Assembly: GCF_003970915.1 (NCBI RefSeq)
Contig: NZ_RXOF01000016.1
Location: 62,001 to 126,000, forward strand
DNA: 64,000 bases
Direction of reading: 5' to 3'
Origin: Hymenobacter gummosus
GTDB lineage: Bacteria > Bacteroidota > Bacteroidia > Cytophagales > Hymenobacteraceae
Shown: positions 1 through 9,800 of the stretch, in pieces
How positions within the stretch are numbered: the first letter of the stretch is position 1
Layout of the letters: each line of letters begins with the position of its first letter
The notes under the pieces: generated by a model
Seen by the model: the letters and a program-made list of their open reading frames with translations, nothing else
Database searches by the model: none
Told to the model about the DNA's origin: nothing
Program-made: the position numbers and the translations under genes

Positions 1-81
1 TTTTCCCGCCGTGCCTCCTGGGCCGCGCCAGTGGTCTGGCCACCGGTGCATCCGGGCAAGCTCCCGTTTCTATCCGCGGTC

Positions 82-89
82 TATCTTTG
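82..89 (+). promoter_or_regulatory. -7 promoter element of the hldE-like gene
   Basis: TATCTTTG matches the Bacteroidota -7 consensus TAnnTTTG exactly and lies 24 nt before the ATG at 113. No convincing -33 TTG is seen at the usual spacing. Its position rules out longer readings of the gene that begin near base 11. Confidence 0.6.
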
Positions 90-112
90 CGGCTTCATTT
101 TGCCTTGCCCCG

Positions 113-1126
113 ATGCCCGCTGCTGCCTCCGCGCCCGCCACGCTGCCCGACCTGTTTGCCGCCTTCAATGACCTGACCGTGCTCATCGTGGGCGACGTGA
201 TGGTGGACGCCTACGTGTGGGGCCGGGCCACCCGCCTCTCGCCCGAGGCCCCGGTGCCGGTGGTGAACGTGACGCGCACCGAACAGCGCCTCGGCGGGGC
301 CGCCAACGTGGCCCTGAACGTGCAGGCCCTGGGCGCCAAACCCCTGCTCTGCGCCGTCATCGGCGACGACGCCGGGGGCGACCAGCTGCTGCAGCTGCTG
401 CACGAGCGGCAGCTCTCGGCCGACGGGCTGGTGCGCAGCCAGGAGCGGCCCACCACCGTCAAGCAGCGCATCCTGGCCCAGGACCAGCAGCTGCTGCGCA
501 TCGACGCGGAGGTGGAAACCGACCTTTCGGCCACCGAAGACGCGGGCCTGACCGAGGCCTTTACCCAGCTGCTGGGCCGCGCCGACGTGGTCATCTTCGA
601 GGATTACGACAAGGGCGTGCTGGGCGCCGACCGCATTGCCCGCTTTATCGAGCTGGCCCGGGCCCAGGGCGTGCCCACGGTCGTCGACCCGAAGAAGCGC
701 AACTTCCTGGCCTACCGCGGCTGCACGCTGTTTAAGCCCAACCTGAAAGAGCTGCGCGAGGGCCTGAAGCTCGAATTCGGCACGCCCGACGTGGACCGCG
801 CCGGCTTCGAGGCGGCGGTGGCCCGCTTGCGCGAGGTGCTGGCCCCCGAAGTGGTGCTGGTCACGCTGTCGGAGCACGGCGTGTTTGCCCAGCAGGGTGC
901 CGATAAAACTTACCTGCCGGCCCACCTGCGCACCATTTCCGACGTCTCGGGCGCTGGCGACACGGTTATCAGCATTGCCGCCCTGTGCGTGGCCCTTGGA
1001 CTGACCGCCCCCGCCACAGCCGCGCTGGCCAACCTCGGCGGCGGGCTGGTGTGCGAGCAGGTAGGCGTGGTGCCCATCGAGAAGACGCGGCTGCTGCAGG
1101 AGGCGGAAGCGGCTGGGGTGCTGTAA
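113..1126 (+). CDS. hldE: PfkB-family kinase, D-glycero-beta-D-manno-heptose-7-phosphate kinase type
   Basis: The 337-residue protein is a ribokinase/PfkB sugar kinase. It has the N-terminal substrate loop VGDVMVD and GGAANVALN (residues 26-69), and near the C-terminus the anion-hole and catalytic-base motif SGAGD, with Asp283 as the expected base. Overall it resembles the kinase half of HldE/RfaE, which phosphorylates heptose-7-phosphate at C1 for ADP-heptose and LPS core synthesis. The C-terminal nucleotidyltransferase domain of bifunctional HldE is absent, so this would be the stand-alone kinase (HldA/RfaE1 type). The ATG at 113 is chosen because a -7 box lies just upstream and conserved sequence starts soon after it. 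Another PfkB sugar substrate remains possible. Confidence 0.8.
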   Translation: MPAAASAPATLPDLFAAFNDLTVLIVGDVMVDAYVWGRATRLSPEAPVPVVNVTRTEQRLGGAANVALNVQALGAKPLLCAVIGDDAGGDQLLQLLHERQLSADGLVRSQERPTTVKQRILAQDQQLLRIDAEVETDLSATEDAGLTEAFTQLLGRADVVIFEDYDKGVLGADRIARFIELARAQGVPTVVDPKKRNFLAYRGCTLFKPNLKELREGLKLEFGTPDVDRAGFEAAVARLREVLAPEVVLVTLSEHGVFAQQGADKTYLPAHLRTISDVSGAGDTVISIAALCVALGLTAPATAALANLGGGLVCEQVGVVPIEKTRLLQEAEAAGVL

Positions 1127-1147
1127 ACGGTAAAAGCGTCAGGGAAA

Positions 1148-1373
1148 TTAGAACGTCATCCTGAGCGCAGCGAACCGAAGGAAGGCGAAGCCAAGGACCT
1201 TCCTCCAACCCCGCACCGCCGCTACCAACAAGGTGCCGCCGCTTGTGACTGCAAAGAAGCGCAGCCACCAACGTTAGGGCGTGGGTGGCTGCGCTTTGTC
1301 GTTGGTGCAGGGTTAGAGGAAGGTCCTTGGCTTCGCCTTCCTGCGGTTCGCTGTGCTCAGGATGACGTTCTGG
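1148..1373. repeat. Long palindromic intergenic element, AACGTCATSCTGAGC family
   Basis: Arms at about 1148-1211 and 1310-1373 are inverted copies of each other with only a few mismatches over about 60 bp. They begin GAACGTCATCCTGAGC and run into GAAGGCGAAGCCAAGGACC. The centre holds a second hairpin (AGCGCAGCCACC against GGTGGCTGCGCT, about 1258-1295). No coding capacity. It fills the gap between the converging hldE-like and hemE stop codons and could act as a bidirectional terminator. A shorter relative lies at 33044-33132. Confidence 0.85.
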
Positions 1374-1378
1374 TTCCC

Positions 1379-2425
1379 CTACCCCACGTCCTGGCGCATG
1401 CGCAGGCTGTGCTCCTTCACCGTGTCGATGAACACGCGCACGCGGTCGGGATTGGTGTCGGGGTACACGCCGTGGCCGAGGTTGGCAATGTGGCGCTGCG
1501 GCCCGAAGCGTTCCAGCATCTCGATGGTGGCGGCGCGCACCTGCTCGGGTGAGCCGTACAGGGCGCAGGGGTCCAGGTTGCCCTGCAGCGTCTTGTCGCC
1601 GACGAGGGGGCGCACCTGGCGCGGGTCTTCGTTCCAGTCCAGCCCGATGGTGCGGCAGGGCAGCTGGGCAAAGTCCTCGTGGGCGAAGTAGGCACCCTTG
1701 GCAAATACCGTCACGGGCACGTCGGCGGGCATGGCGGCGCAGATTTCGCCGATGTAGCTGGCCGAGAAGGTGTGGTAGTGCTGCGGGTTCAGAATGCCGG
1801 CCCAGGAGTCGAAAATCTGCAGCATGTTGGCCCCGGCTTCCACCTGGGCGCGCAGGTAGGCAATGGTCGTATCGGTGATTTTGCGCAGCAGGGCGTGGGC
1901 CAGCTCCGGCTCCTGAAACAGCATGCGGCGGGCCTTGCTGAAGGTCTTGGAGCCGTGGCCTTCCACCATGTAGGCCAGGATGGTCCACGGCGCGCCGGCG
2001 AAGCCGATGAGCGGCACGCGGCCGTTCAGGGCCTTTTTGGTGACGCGCAGGGCTTCCAGCACGTAGCCCAGGTGCTCCTCGGGGTCGGCCACGCGCAGCC
2101 GCTCCACGTCGGCGGCCGATTTCACTGTCTCGGGAAACAGCGGGCCGCGGGCTTCCACCATTTCGTAGGTCAGGCCCATGGCCTCGGGCACCACCAGGAT
2201 GTCGCTGAAAATGATGGCCGCGTCCACGTCCAGCGCGTCGATGGGCTGAATGGTGACTTCGGCGGCCAGCTCCGGCGTCTCGACCAGCTCCTTGAACCCG
2301 CTGAGCCGGGCGCGCAGGGCGCGGTACTCGGGCAGGATGCGGCCCGCCTGGCGCATCAGCCACACGGGGGTACGTTCGGTTTGTTCGCCGCGGGCGGCAC
2401 GCAGGATCAGGTCGTTCTTCAACAT
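1379..2425 (-). CDS. hemE: Uroporphyrinogen decarboxylase
   Basis: This 348-residue cytosolic enzyme removes four acetate carboxyls from uroporphyrinogen III to give coproporphyrinogen III in heme synthesis. The N-terminal signature [16 protein letters not shown] carries the two substrate-binding arginines (Arg25, Arg29). [12 protein letters not shown] carries the essential Asp (Asp75). Length is normal for the family. The ATG at 2425 starts [13 protein letters not shown], the usual N-terminus, and lies 22 nt after an exact -7 element (2447-2454). It converges on the sugar kinase gene across a palindromic element. Confidence 0.97.
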   Translation of the reverse strand: MLKNDLILRAARGEQTERTPVWLMRQAGRILPEYRALRARLSGFKELVETPELAAEVTIQPIDALDVDAAIIFSDILVVPEAMGLTYEMVEARGPLFPETVKSAADVERLRVADPEEHLGYVLEALRVTKKALNGRVPLIGFAGAPWTILAYMVEGHGSKTFSKARRMLFQEPELAHALLRKITDTTIAYLRAQVEAGANMLQIFDSWAGILNPQHYHTFSASYIGEICAAMPADVPVTVFAKGAYFAHEDFAQLPCRTIGLDWNEDPRQVRPLVGDKTLQGNLDPCALYGSPEQVRAATIEMLERFGPQRHIANLGHGVYPDTNPDRVRVFIDTVKEHSLRMRQDVG

Positions 2426-2446
2426 CAGATGGCGGGTTTCGGGCGG

Positions 2447-2454
2447 CAAAGATA
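2447..2454 (-). promoter_or_regulatory. -7 promoter element of hemE
   Basis: On the minus strand this reads TATCTTTG, an exact TAnnTTTG match, 22 nt before the hemE ATG. It excludes an in-frame upstream start near 2569. Confidence 0.6.
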
Positions 2455-2624
2455 ACCCGCAGATGGTGGTGATGCGTGGGTGACAGTTGTCAGACTGCAA
2501 TAGGCACCGGCTCTGCTTGCTGCCAGACCGGCACGAGGCCGCATCACATGCTACGGCTGGTGTCACCATATTACAGTATCGTAAGCGCGAGAAACAGCTC
2601 TAACTAAACCGCGCAACTGCTGTT

Positions 2625-2942
2625 ATGGCCACGATTCTCCGGGTGCTTAAATACCTGTTGTCGACAGTAACCTTACTCTGGCTGACAGTCTTTATGTCAC
2701 CTTACAAGGACCACTACGGAGCAATAGGTCGTTATTATTTCGATGATGATGCTATCTGTTTCGGACTGATCTTGTCTTTTGGCGGCTTCATGCTGCACTT
2801 GCCAAGCATATTGGCTGCTAAATTCCCGCCGCGCGGATTGCGCGCACTGCTCAATTGCTGCTTTCTCCTCTGCTACATAGGGTTGCTGTGCTACTGGGGA
2901 TATTACCTCACCAGCGACGCGGCCGTGCATGAAGCCGGCTGA
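2625..2942 (+). CDS. Small membrane protein of unknown function
   Basis: A 105-residue protein with about three hydrophobic segments (roughly residues 5-25, 40-62 and 75-95), so probably an inner-membrane protein. No family is recognised. The DNA here is clearly AT-richer than the neighbours, with codons such as tta, att and gat that the surrounding genes avoid, which suggests recent arrival or weak selection. It stands alone between hemE (divergent) and a dead marC 3' fragment. Because the ORF is short and compositionally unusual, its reality is likely but not certain. Confidence 0.5.
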   Translation: MATILRVLKYLLSTVTLLWLTVFMSPYKDHYGAIGRYYFDDDAICFGLILSFGGFMLHLPSILAAKFPPRGLRALLNCCFLLCYIGLLCYWGYYLTSDAAVHEAG

Positions 2943-2950
2943 ATCAAAAA

Positions 2951-3025
2951 CTACCCCTGAAACAGCGCCTTAATGGCCGACATGATGAAATTCACGCCGA
3001 TGGCCAGGGTGATAAAGCGCAAGAC
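2951..3025 (-). pseudogene. 3' remnant of a second marC-family gene
   Basis: Read on the minus strand this ends in VLRFITLAIGVNFIMSAIKA then LFQG and a stop at 2951-2953. The intact marC gene 190 bp away ends in GFITLAIGVNFIMTAIKALF. Nucleotide identity is high but with several third-position differences, so it is a diverged paralogue tail rather than a fresh target-site duplication. The rest of the gene is missing; the sequence breaks off exactly where the palindromic element at 3026 begins. Confidence 0.75.
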
Positions 3026-3204
3026 TGGCGCCGGTTTAACGAGCGAAGCGAGTGTAACCGGTGCCTAAAATAGGGCAGGCTTTCAGCCTGCGGCCGGCGC
3101 CTACATGATGATGCCGACCTGAAGTAGCAACGCTGCACGCAGGTTGAAAACCTGCTTTATACCGGGCACCGGTTACGCCGCTTGCAGCGGCTAAACCGGC
3201 GCCA
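3026..3204. repeat. 179-bp palindromic element with 13-bp terminal inverted repeats
   Basis: It begins TGGCGCCGGTTTA and ends with the exact reverse complement TAAACCGGCGCCA. Inner arms continue the symmetry (ACCGGTGCC against GGCACCGGT, and AGGCTTTCAGCCTG against CAGGTTGAAAACCTG). No ORF. It separates the dead and intact marC 3' ends and looks like a MITE- or REP-like insertion. Confidence 0.8.
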
Positions 3205-3210
3205 GGGCTG

Positions 3211-3840
3211 CTAAGGTGCGTCGGGCGCCATGAACAGCGCCTTGATGGCCGTCATGATGAAATTTACGCCGATGGCCAAGGTGATGAAGCCCATGATGCG
3301 CGCCAACGCGGCCATGCCGGGGCGGCCCAGAAAGCGCGTCAGCCGCAGCGAGGAAAACAGGATGATGTAGCTGGCCACGGCTACCAGCGCGAAGCCGGCC
3401 ACAATCAGGCCCATATCGGCGTAGCTCAGGCGCTCCGTGAACAGGCCGATGCACACGGCCATCGAGCCCGGGCCCGAGAGCATGGGCATGGCCAGCGGCG
3501 TGAACGAAATGTCGTCCTTGTGCATGCTTTCCTCCAGCGTGGCCTCCGACACCTTGGCGCGGTTGCCACCCGGCGTGAGCAAGTCGAAGGCGGAGCGCAT
3601 GAGCAGGATGCCGCCCGCAATGCGCAGGTGGTTGATGCTGATGCCGAAAAAATCCAGGATGTAGCGGCCGGCGAAGAACGACACGGCCAGCACGCCCACC
3701 ATGTAGATGCAGGCGCGCAGGGCGGTGCGGGCCCGCTCGCCGGCGGTTTCGTGCTCGGTCAGCGTCAGAAACACCGGCATGGCCCCGAAGGGGTTCACGA
3801 CGGAAAACAGGGTGGTGAACGTGGCAAGCAGGATTTCCAT
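3211..3840 (-). CDS. MarC family integral membrane protein
   Basis: A 209-residue polytopic protein with about six membrane segments and typical MarC/UPF0056 sequence: an N-terminal TTLFSVVNPFGAMPVFLTLT, a central LAMPMLSGPGSMAVCIGL and a C-terminal FITLAIGVNFIMTAIKALF. MarC proteins are inner-membrane proteins whose transport role is not settled. The early link to multiple antibiotic resistance was not upheld. The ATG at 3840 is chosen because a -7 box (3877-3884) lies 37 nt upstream and the extra upstream residues are not membrane-like. The 3' end lies next to a palindromic element and a dead paralogue tail. Confidence 0.9.
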   Translation of the reverse strand: MEILLATFTTLFSVVNPFGAMPVFLTLTEHETAGERARTALRACIYMVGVLAVSFFAGRYILDFFGISINHLRIAGGILLMRSAFDLLTPGGNRAKVSEATLEESMHKDDISFTPLAMPMLSGPGSMAVCIGLFTERLSYADMGLIVAGFALVAVASYIILFSSLRLTRFLGRPGMAALARIMGFITLAIGVNFIMTAIKALFMAPDAP

Positions 3841-3876
3841 GCGGTGGGGCAGGGCAGAGGCAGGTCCGGAATCGGC

Positions 3877-3884
3877 CAAAGGTA
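3877..3884 (-). promoter_or_regulatory. -7 promoter element of the marC-family gene
   Basis: Minus strand TACCTTTG matches TAnnTTTG exactly, 37 nt before the ATG at 3840. The divergent purE gene has only a one-mismatch candidate (TATGTTTA, 3920-3927). Confidence 0.5.
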
Positions 3885-3995
3885 GGAGAGAAGGGCATAC
3901 GAGCGGGCCGGAAGTTGAGTATGTTTAGGCTCGGGCCGCCGGCTCCGGCCGCGCCGCCCGCGCTTTCCACCCGTTGTATTCCGCTTTCCGCTTAC

Positions 3996-4541
3996 ATGAC
4001 TACCCTTCCCCCTGCCGACGCCACCCCTGACGCGCCCACGCCTATCGTCGGCATCCTCGTGGGCGGGCAGTCGGATCTGCGCGTGATGAACGCCGCCGCC
4101 GAAATGCTCCGCCAGTTTCAGGTGCCCTACGAGCTGACCCTGGTGTCGCCGCACCGCACCCCGCACCGCCTCGTCGACTACGCCGAATCGGCCCGCAAGC
4201 GCGGCTTGCGCGTCATCATTGCCGGCGGGGGCGGGGCCGCCCACCTGCCCGGCATGGTGGCCGCCTTCACCACCCTGCCCGTCATCGGCGTGCCCATCAA
4301 CGTGGCCACCTCCATCGGCGGGCTCGACTCCATCCTGTCGATGCTGCAGATGCCCACCGGCGTGCCCGTAGCCACCGTGGCCCTCGACAACGCCTCCAAC
4401 GCTGCCGTGCTGGCCGTGCAGCTGCTGGCCCTCAGCAACGCCCGCCTCGCCGACGCGCTGGAGAAGTACCGCGCCGCCCTGCGCGACAAGGTGATGCGCA
4501 CCGTAGACGAGCTGCGCAAGGGCGGGCTGGACGATATTTAG
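3996..4541 (+). CDS. purE: N5-carboxyaminoimidazole ribonucleotide mutase
   Basis: A 181-residue class I PurE. It converts N5-CAIR to CAIR in purine synthesis, normally after PurK. Visible motifs are the phosphate-binding VGGQSDLRVM near the N-terminus, SPHRTP, AGGGGAAHLPGM and PVIGVPI. The canonical GSxSD is here GGQSD. The ATG at 3996 gives the usual N-terminus after a short Pro/Ala-rich lead. No purK is seen in the window, so the gene appears to be uncoupled from its partner here. Confidence 0.95.
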   Translation: MTTLPPADATPDAPTPIVGILVGGQSDLRVMNAAAEMLRQFQVPYELTLVSPHRTPHRLVDYAESARKRGLRVIIAGGGGAAHLPGMVAAFTTLPVIGVPINVATSIGGLDSILSMLQMPTGVPVATVALDNASNAAVLAVQLLALSNARLADALEKYRAALRDKVMRTVDELRKGGLDDI

Positions 4542-4543
4542 GT

Positions 4544-4617
4544 GGGTAACCGGTAACAAGTAACACGTGACAGGCCACAACCATCAACTTGTTACCTGTC
4601 ACCTGTTACGTGTCACC
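4544..4617. repeat. GTAACA-rich imperfect palindrome
   Basis: The left part (GGTAACAAGTAACACGTGAC region) and right part (CTTGTTACCTGTCACCTGTT region) are rearranged, imperfect inverted copies built from the words GTAACA and GTGACA. It lies directly after the purE stop codon. It has no coding capacity and may act as a terminator or as a mobile palindrome. Confidence 0.65.
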
Positions 4618-4691
4618 GCAACTGGGTGCAACCAACTCGACGGGGTGTAGTACAACACTGCACCGCGCCTTCCTCTCTCACCTGCCTTCCC

Positions 4692-5882
4692 GTGCAAACC
4701 TGTCTGCTCTCCGTTTCGCTGCCGCAAATTCTCACCTACCTGGTGGCCGGCCTGGGCGTGGTGGGCCTCATCACCACCCTGCTGCCGCTGATTCGGGCCA
4801 CGGCCTGGTGGATTCGCATCTGTGATTTTCCGCGCCTGCAGATTGTGGGCGTCATGGCCGTGGTGCTACTCGCGGCCGGGCTGCTGGGTTTCTGGCACTG
4901 GGACGGGTGGTGGGGCCGCGGGCTGATGCTCAGCCTGGGCGCCGCCATTGTGTACCAGCTGGTGCGCATCCTGCCCTACACGCCGCTGGTGCGCAAGCAG
5001 GTGGGCGACTCCACCCCCGACGGCAGCCACGGCCACGTGAGCCTGCTGATGATGAACGTACTGCAGTACAACAAGCAGGGCGCCCGGGCGCTGGAAGTTA
5101 TCCGCGAGGCCAACCCCGACATCATCATGGCCGTGGAAACCGACAACTGGTGGCTCGACCAGCTGCGCCCGCTGCAGCAGACGCACCCCTACACCTGCCA
5201 CGAGCCCCTCGACAATACCTACGGCCTGCTGTTCTTCTCGCGCCTGCCGCTCATCGGCTGCCGCATCAAGTACCTGCTCGACGACGACGTGCCCAGCATC
5301 CACACCCGCGTGCAGATGCCTGACGGAACCCACCTGCACGTGTACGGCCTGCACCCCAAGCCGCCCGCCCCGCAGGAAGCCAAAACCAGCACCAAGCGCG
5401 ACGCCGAGCTGCTCATCGTGGGCAAGGAAATCGACCGCAAGGACGAGCCCACCATCGTGTTCGGCGACATGAACGACGTGGCCTGGTCGCACACTTCCGA
5501 GCTGTTCCGGCGCATCAGCGGGCTCATGGACCCGCGCGTGGGCCGCGGCCTGCTGCCCACCTTCCACGCCGACTACCGCCTGCTGCGCTGGCCCTTGGAC
5601 CACGTGTTCGTCTCCCCGCACTTCAAGGTCGACGACATGCAGCGCCTGCCCTACGTGGGCTCCGACCACTTCCCCATCTTCATCAAGCTTAGCTACGAGC
5701 CCCGCGACAAGCACGAGCAGGAAGCCAACGTGGAAAAAGCCGACGAGGGGGACCACGTGGAAGCCCTGGAGAAAATCAAGGATGGCTTCGAGGAGGAAGT
5801 GGAGGAGGAGCGCGAAGAAGTCAAGGCCGAACCGGTGCGCAACGTCACCCGCGTACGGCCCGACCGCTCGTTGTGGCTGTAA
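4692..5882 (+). CDS. Membrane-anchored endonuclease/exonuclease/phosphatase family protein
   Basis: About 396 residues. Three N-terminal hydrophobic segments are followed by an EEP-fold domain with the family motifs LLMMNVLQYN, the catalytic-Glu segment IIMAVETDNWW, FGDMNDV (usual GDxN) and VGSDHFPI (usual SDH). These enzymes are Mg-dependent phosphodiesterases acting on nucleic acids, lipids or phospho-sugars; the substrate here cannot be told. The C-terminal 60 residues form a highly charged, Glu-rich tail ending in basic residues. No in-frame ATG precedes the first membrane segment, so a GTG at 4692 is proposed; a GTG at 4626 is the alternative. It converges on the next gene. Confidence 0.85.
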   Translation: MQTCLLSVSLPQILTYLVAGLGVVGLITTLLPLIRATAWWIRICDFPRLQIVGVMAVVLLAAGLLGFWHWDGWWGRGLMLSLGAAIVYQLVRILPYTPLVRKQVGDSTPDGSHGHVSLLMMNVLQYNKQGARALEVIREANPDIIMAVETDNWWLDQLRPLQQTHPYTCHEPLDNTYGLLFFSRLPLIGCRIKYLLDDDVPSIHTRVQMPDGTHLHVYGLHPKPPAPQEAKTSTKRDAELLIVGKEIDRKDEPTIVFGDMNDVAWSHTSELFRRISGLMDPRVGRGLLPTFHADYRLLRWPLDHVFVSPHFKVDDMQRLPYVGSDHFPIFIKLSYEPRDKHEQEANVEKADEGDHVEALEKIKDGFEEEVEEEREEVKAEPVRNVTRVRPDRSLWL

Positions 5883-6037
5883 GGCGTGGCGGCTGGTTGG
5901 CGAAGCCAGGCTGCCGGGTGCCGCTCGGCCAGCCAGCACGGACCAGGCCGGGCGCCCCAGCTTTCAGCCTGCTGCACAGGCTGGTAGTCGACCAGCTGCG
6001 GCCTCGGCGCCGCCGGCAAGACAAGCGTTCCGGGGGG

Positions 6038-6616
6038 CTACACGCCGGCATCGAGCCGGAGCTGCCGGATCATTTCCTCGCCCAGTTTCCAGGCTTGGGG
6101 CCAGTCTTTTTCCGGACTATCGAACAGGAGCAGGTAAAAGGTGTCGGTGTTGCGGTTGGCAATGGCCCATTGCTGAATGATTTTGGGGCCGGCCGCGCCC
6201 GTGGCAACGCGGTAGCGCACCCCAAAAAGGCGCAAAGCCCCCTGCGTTTTGGTTTCCTGCCCCAGCACCTGCTGGCCGGCCCCGCGCCCGGTGCGGGCAC
6301 TGAACGCCTGGGCGTATGCCTCCGCCGACTGCTTGGATTTGGCCGTCATCTGCCGCACGACGTTTAGCGTCAGGCCGGTTTGAAACTGGCTGTTGCCCAC
6401 AATCTTCTCCCGCGTCAGGAAATAGGCCTGGGCGTCGCGGCTGGTTTCGGCTTTGTAGTTCCAGGTATAGGGCAGCAGCGACGCCGCTTTCACTTCCGGC
6501 AGCAGCTGCCAACGAAAGCCCACGGGCGGTGCAATGGAGGTTCTTTGGGGAGTTTGGGCCTCGGCCGGACGCGCCAGCAGCAGGCCGCAAAGAACGAGCA
6601 GGGAAGAACGGACCAT
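6038..6616 (-). CDS. Exported protein of unknown function
   Basis: A 192-residue protein with a clear signal peptide (MVRSSLLVLCGLLLARPAEA, cleavage after AEA). The mature part contains a segment FQTGLTLNVVRQ and alternates aromatic and polar residues in a way that recalls small PsbP-like beta domains, but I do not assign a family. It probably acts in the periplasm or outer membrane. The start at 6616 is fixed by the signal peptide. It converges on the endonuclease-family gene and is followed upstream by the terminator of the large protease gene. Confidence 0.75.
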   Translation of the reverse strand: MVRSSLLVLCGLLLARPAEAQTPQRTSIAPPVGFRWQLLPEVKAASLLPYTWNYKAETSRDAQAYFLTREKIVGNSQFQTGLTLNVVRQMTAKSKQSAEAYAQAFSARTGRGAGQQVLGQETKTQGALRLFGVRYRVATGAAGPKIIQQWAIANRNTDTFYLLLFDSPEKDWPQAWKLGEEMIRQLRLDAGV

Positions 6617-6765
6617 AACGCGGAGAAATAGTGGAGCTTGCTTATACGCAGCCCACCGACGCTGGTCGATGCCGTGGCCTCCGCCGGTCCCGGCTGGCCG
6701 CTTCACCTGAAACGGCTCCCCAAGGCTGGCAGGATTTGCGCCAGCATGGTCGACAGTTCAAGCAG

Positions 6766-6801
6766 AAAAGCCCCGCCGGAGCGCTCCGGCGGGGCTTTTT
6801 T
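6766..6801 (-). terminator. Rho-independent terminator of the secreted protease gene
   Basis: Perfect stem AAGCCCCGCCGGAG pairing with CTCCGGCGGGGCTT, with T-runs on both sides, 19 bp after the protease stop codon. It can work in both directions. Confidence 0.85.
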
Positions 6802-6819
6802 ACGAATCAGCGCGGCAGC

Positions 6820-9800
6820 TTATTCCACCACCACACGGCGGGTTACGGGGGCCAGGCCGGGTGCTTCCACGCTCAGCAGGTAGGTGCCCGCCGCCAGGCC
6901 CGCGGTGGGCAGGCTGGTGCCCGCGCCGCTGAAGCTGCGCGTAGCCACGGTGCGGCCCACCACGTCGCGCAGGGTGGCGGTGCCGGCCGCTACCGACTTG
7001 CTCAGCGTCAGGTTCAGCTGGGCGTGTCCGGTCAGCGGGTTGGGCCACACCGTCAGCTGCAGGGCGTGGGCGGCCGTGGTAGCGGTGGGGCGCTGCGGGT
7101 CGAACACCAGCTCGAAGCGGCCGGTAATCACGGCCGAGGCGTTGCTCACCGTGAACTGGTAGCTCGGCTGCTGAGCCAGGTCGATGAGGGCGCCGGTCTG
7201 CACGTCGCGCAGGTAGGTGGGCACGGCGGCCAGGTTCAGCAGCTGGGCCACGCTGAGGGTATAGCTGCCCACGGCCGGCACGCCCACGGCCAGCGGCACC
7301 ACGCGCTGCTGCTGGCCGACGAATGGCGCGCGCCCGTCAATGGCCAGGCGCTGGGTGGCCGAGAGGCTCGACGACAGGTTCAGGCCCGAGGGGTTGCTGA
7401 GCTTCACCGCGTCGTACTGGCTGTCGAAGCCGTCGGTAGCGCCCTGCTCGAAGTACACGTACAGGTCGTCGGACATGGGGCTGCTGCCGCTGGGCCGCAG
7501 CGTGAGCTGCACAAAGGGCCGGGTCTCGGCCGTGGGGCGCTGGTAGGCGGGGTTCTGGTAGCTGGTCAGGCGCTGGGAGTTGCGGAAAGTGAGCGTGCCG
7601 CTGGTGTTGCCGCTGCTCACCCGCACGAAGAAGGCCTGGCCCAGGGGCAGAATGGGGTTGCCCACGTTGGCCGGCGCCAGGTAGGTGCGGTACTGCCCCA
7701 CGTATGGCCCGGTGCTCTGGTACACGTAAATGGCCCCGTCGAGGCCGCTGCGGTCGGCGGCGGCTACCTGCGAGTAGTCCAGCGGCGCGGGGTAGGGGTT
7801 GCCCACCAGGTGCCAGCCGGCGTCGGCGGCCGTGGCGCCGCTGTTGCGGGCCAGGGTCTGCGTCAGGGTGCCGTTGTTGAGCGCGCCGGTGAAGGCCAGC
7901 GTCTGGCCGGCGGGAATGTTCACCGTGTAGCCCTTGCCCGCCGGCAGCGCATCGGTCGTCGAGCCCGGCGACACCCAGCCCTTGTCGAAGGCCGAGAGGT
8001 TGTTGGTCACCGAAGCCAGGCGGCTCTGCTCGTAGCCGAACACCGTCGGGAAGGGCGTCACGAGGTTGGGCGTGGGAGAGGAGTTATAGGCCGAAGTAAC
8101 CGTCGGGGTGAAGCCGCTGGTGCTCAGGCTGCTCACCGTAGCGTTGTTCGTCGGGGCCGCTACGTGGCGGTAGCCCGGGCCGGCGTTGACGTCGGGGGCA
8201 ATGTAGCGCTGGGCCGTAGCCGCGCCGGCCACCACCCCGCCGTTGTTGACCACCAGGGCCGTGCCGTTGGCGTCGGATTCCAGGATGAAGGTGTTGCCCC
8301 GGGTTTCCAGCGTGCCATTGAGCGTCAGCAGGCGCCGCGCCGTCGCGCCGGCCAGGGTGCTGAGCAGCGCGCCGTTGGGGCCGATGGTCAGGTTCCAGAA
8401 CCGCACGCGGCTGCTGCCCAGGATGTTCGGGCCGTTGCTTTGGGCCGCGGTGCCCAGCACCACCGTGCCGCCGGTGGGCAGGAAGGTGCCGTTGCTGATC
8501 AGGTCGGCCTGCACGTCCAGCGTGCCGCCGCTCTGGTTCAGCGTGGCCCCGTTGCCGATGTTCAGGCCGCGGGTGGTGGCCGCGCCGGCCGCAATCAGCG
8601 GCATGCGCGCCACCCCGCCGGGAATGATGGCGTCGAGGGAGGCGGTGGGTACGCCGGCCGTCCAGTTGCCGGCCGTAAACCAGTCGGTGCTGCTGGCGCC
8701 GGTCCAGGTCGTCGAGGTGATGGGGGCGTAGTTGATGCTGAACTGGGGAGCGGCCACGTTGACGTTGCCGGCCTGGTCCTGCGCTACGGCCGCCGGCACG
8801 TTCACCGTCACCGGGCCGGCAGCGGTGGGCGTCACCGCGAAGGCGTACGTGTCGCCCGAGCCCGAGAAGCCCGAAACGGTGCCATTGGTCACGTTCAGGT
8901 CGCCCGCCACAAAGCCCGTCACCGGTTCGGAGAAGGTGACGGTGAAGGGAATCGGGGAGGTGCTGGTGCTGCTGCCCGAAGCGCCGGCCGTGGAGCTGAT
9001 GGTCACCGTCGGGGCCGTGGTGTCCACCGTGAAGGTATTGGTGTTGCTGTCCACGCTGGTGTTGCCGGCCAAATCAATGGCGCGGGCCCGCACCGTGTGG
9101 CTGCCGTCGGCCAGGGGCGTAGTTGGCGTAAACGTCCAGTTGCCGCTGCCGTCGGCCGTGGTGTTACCCACGCTGCTACCGTCCACCAGGGGCGTCACCG
9201 TCGAGCCGGGCTCAGCCGTGCCGGAGTAGGCGGGCGTATTGTCGGCGGTCAGGCTGCCGTTGGCGGGCGTCGTCACCACCGGGGCCGGGGGCGCCGTGGT
9301 ATCCACCGTGAAGCTGTTCGTGTTGCTATCGGGGCTGGTGGTTTGGCCGCTGAGCTGGGCTGTGGCGCGCACCTGGTGCGGGCCGTCGGGCAGGGGAGTC
9401 ACCGGGGTAAATACCCAGTTGCCGGCGGCGTTGGTCGTGGTAGTGCCCACGCCGCTGCCGTCAACAATTATCGTGACGGTGCTGTTGGCCGGGGCCGTGC
9501 CGCTGTAGGTGGGCGTGTTGTCGTTGAGCGTGCTGCCGTTGGGCGGGGTGCTGACCACGGGCGCGGCCGTTACGGCCTGCGCGGTGCTGAAGCTGGTCGT
9601 GGCCGCCGAAGAGGTAGCCCCGCCGGTGCAGTTGCTCACGATGTTCACCGTGTACGCGGTGCCCGGCGTCAGGCCCGCTAGCGTCGCCGGGCTGGCCGTT
9701 ACCGTCTGCGAACTGCTGGCCGGCGTGGTTGTCACCGTGTACGAGGTGGCCGTGCCGCTGGCCGTGAAGCTTACCGAAGCCGAGGTTTGCGTGATGCTGC

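Noticed and set aside
11-112. N-terminal extension of the sugar kinase
   Set aside because: It would span the -7 promoter box at 82-89 and has no similarity to kinases.
1148-1373. Insertion sequence or transposon
   Set aside because: Perfect-looking inverted arms but no transposase coding capacity; called a palindromic repeat instead. The same holds for the other elements.
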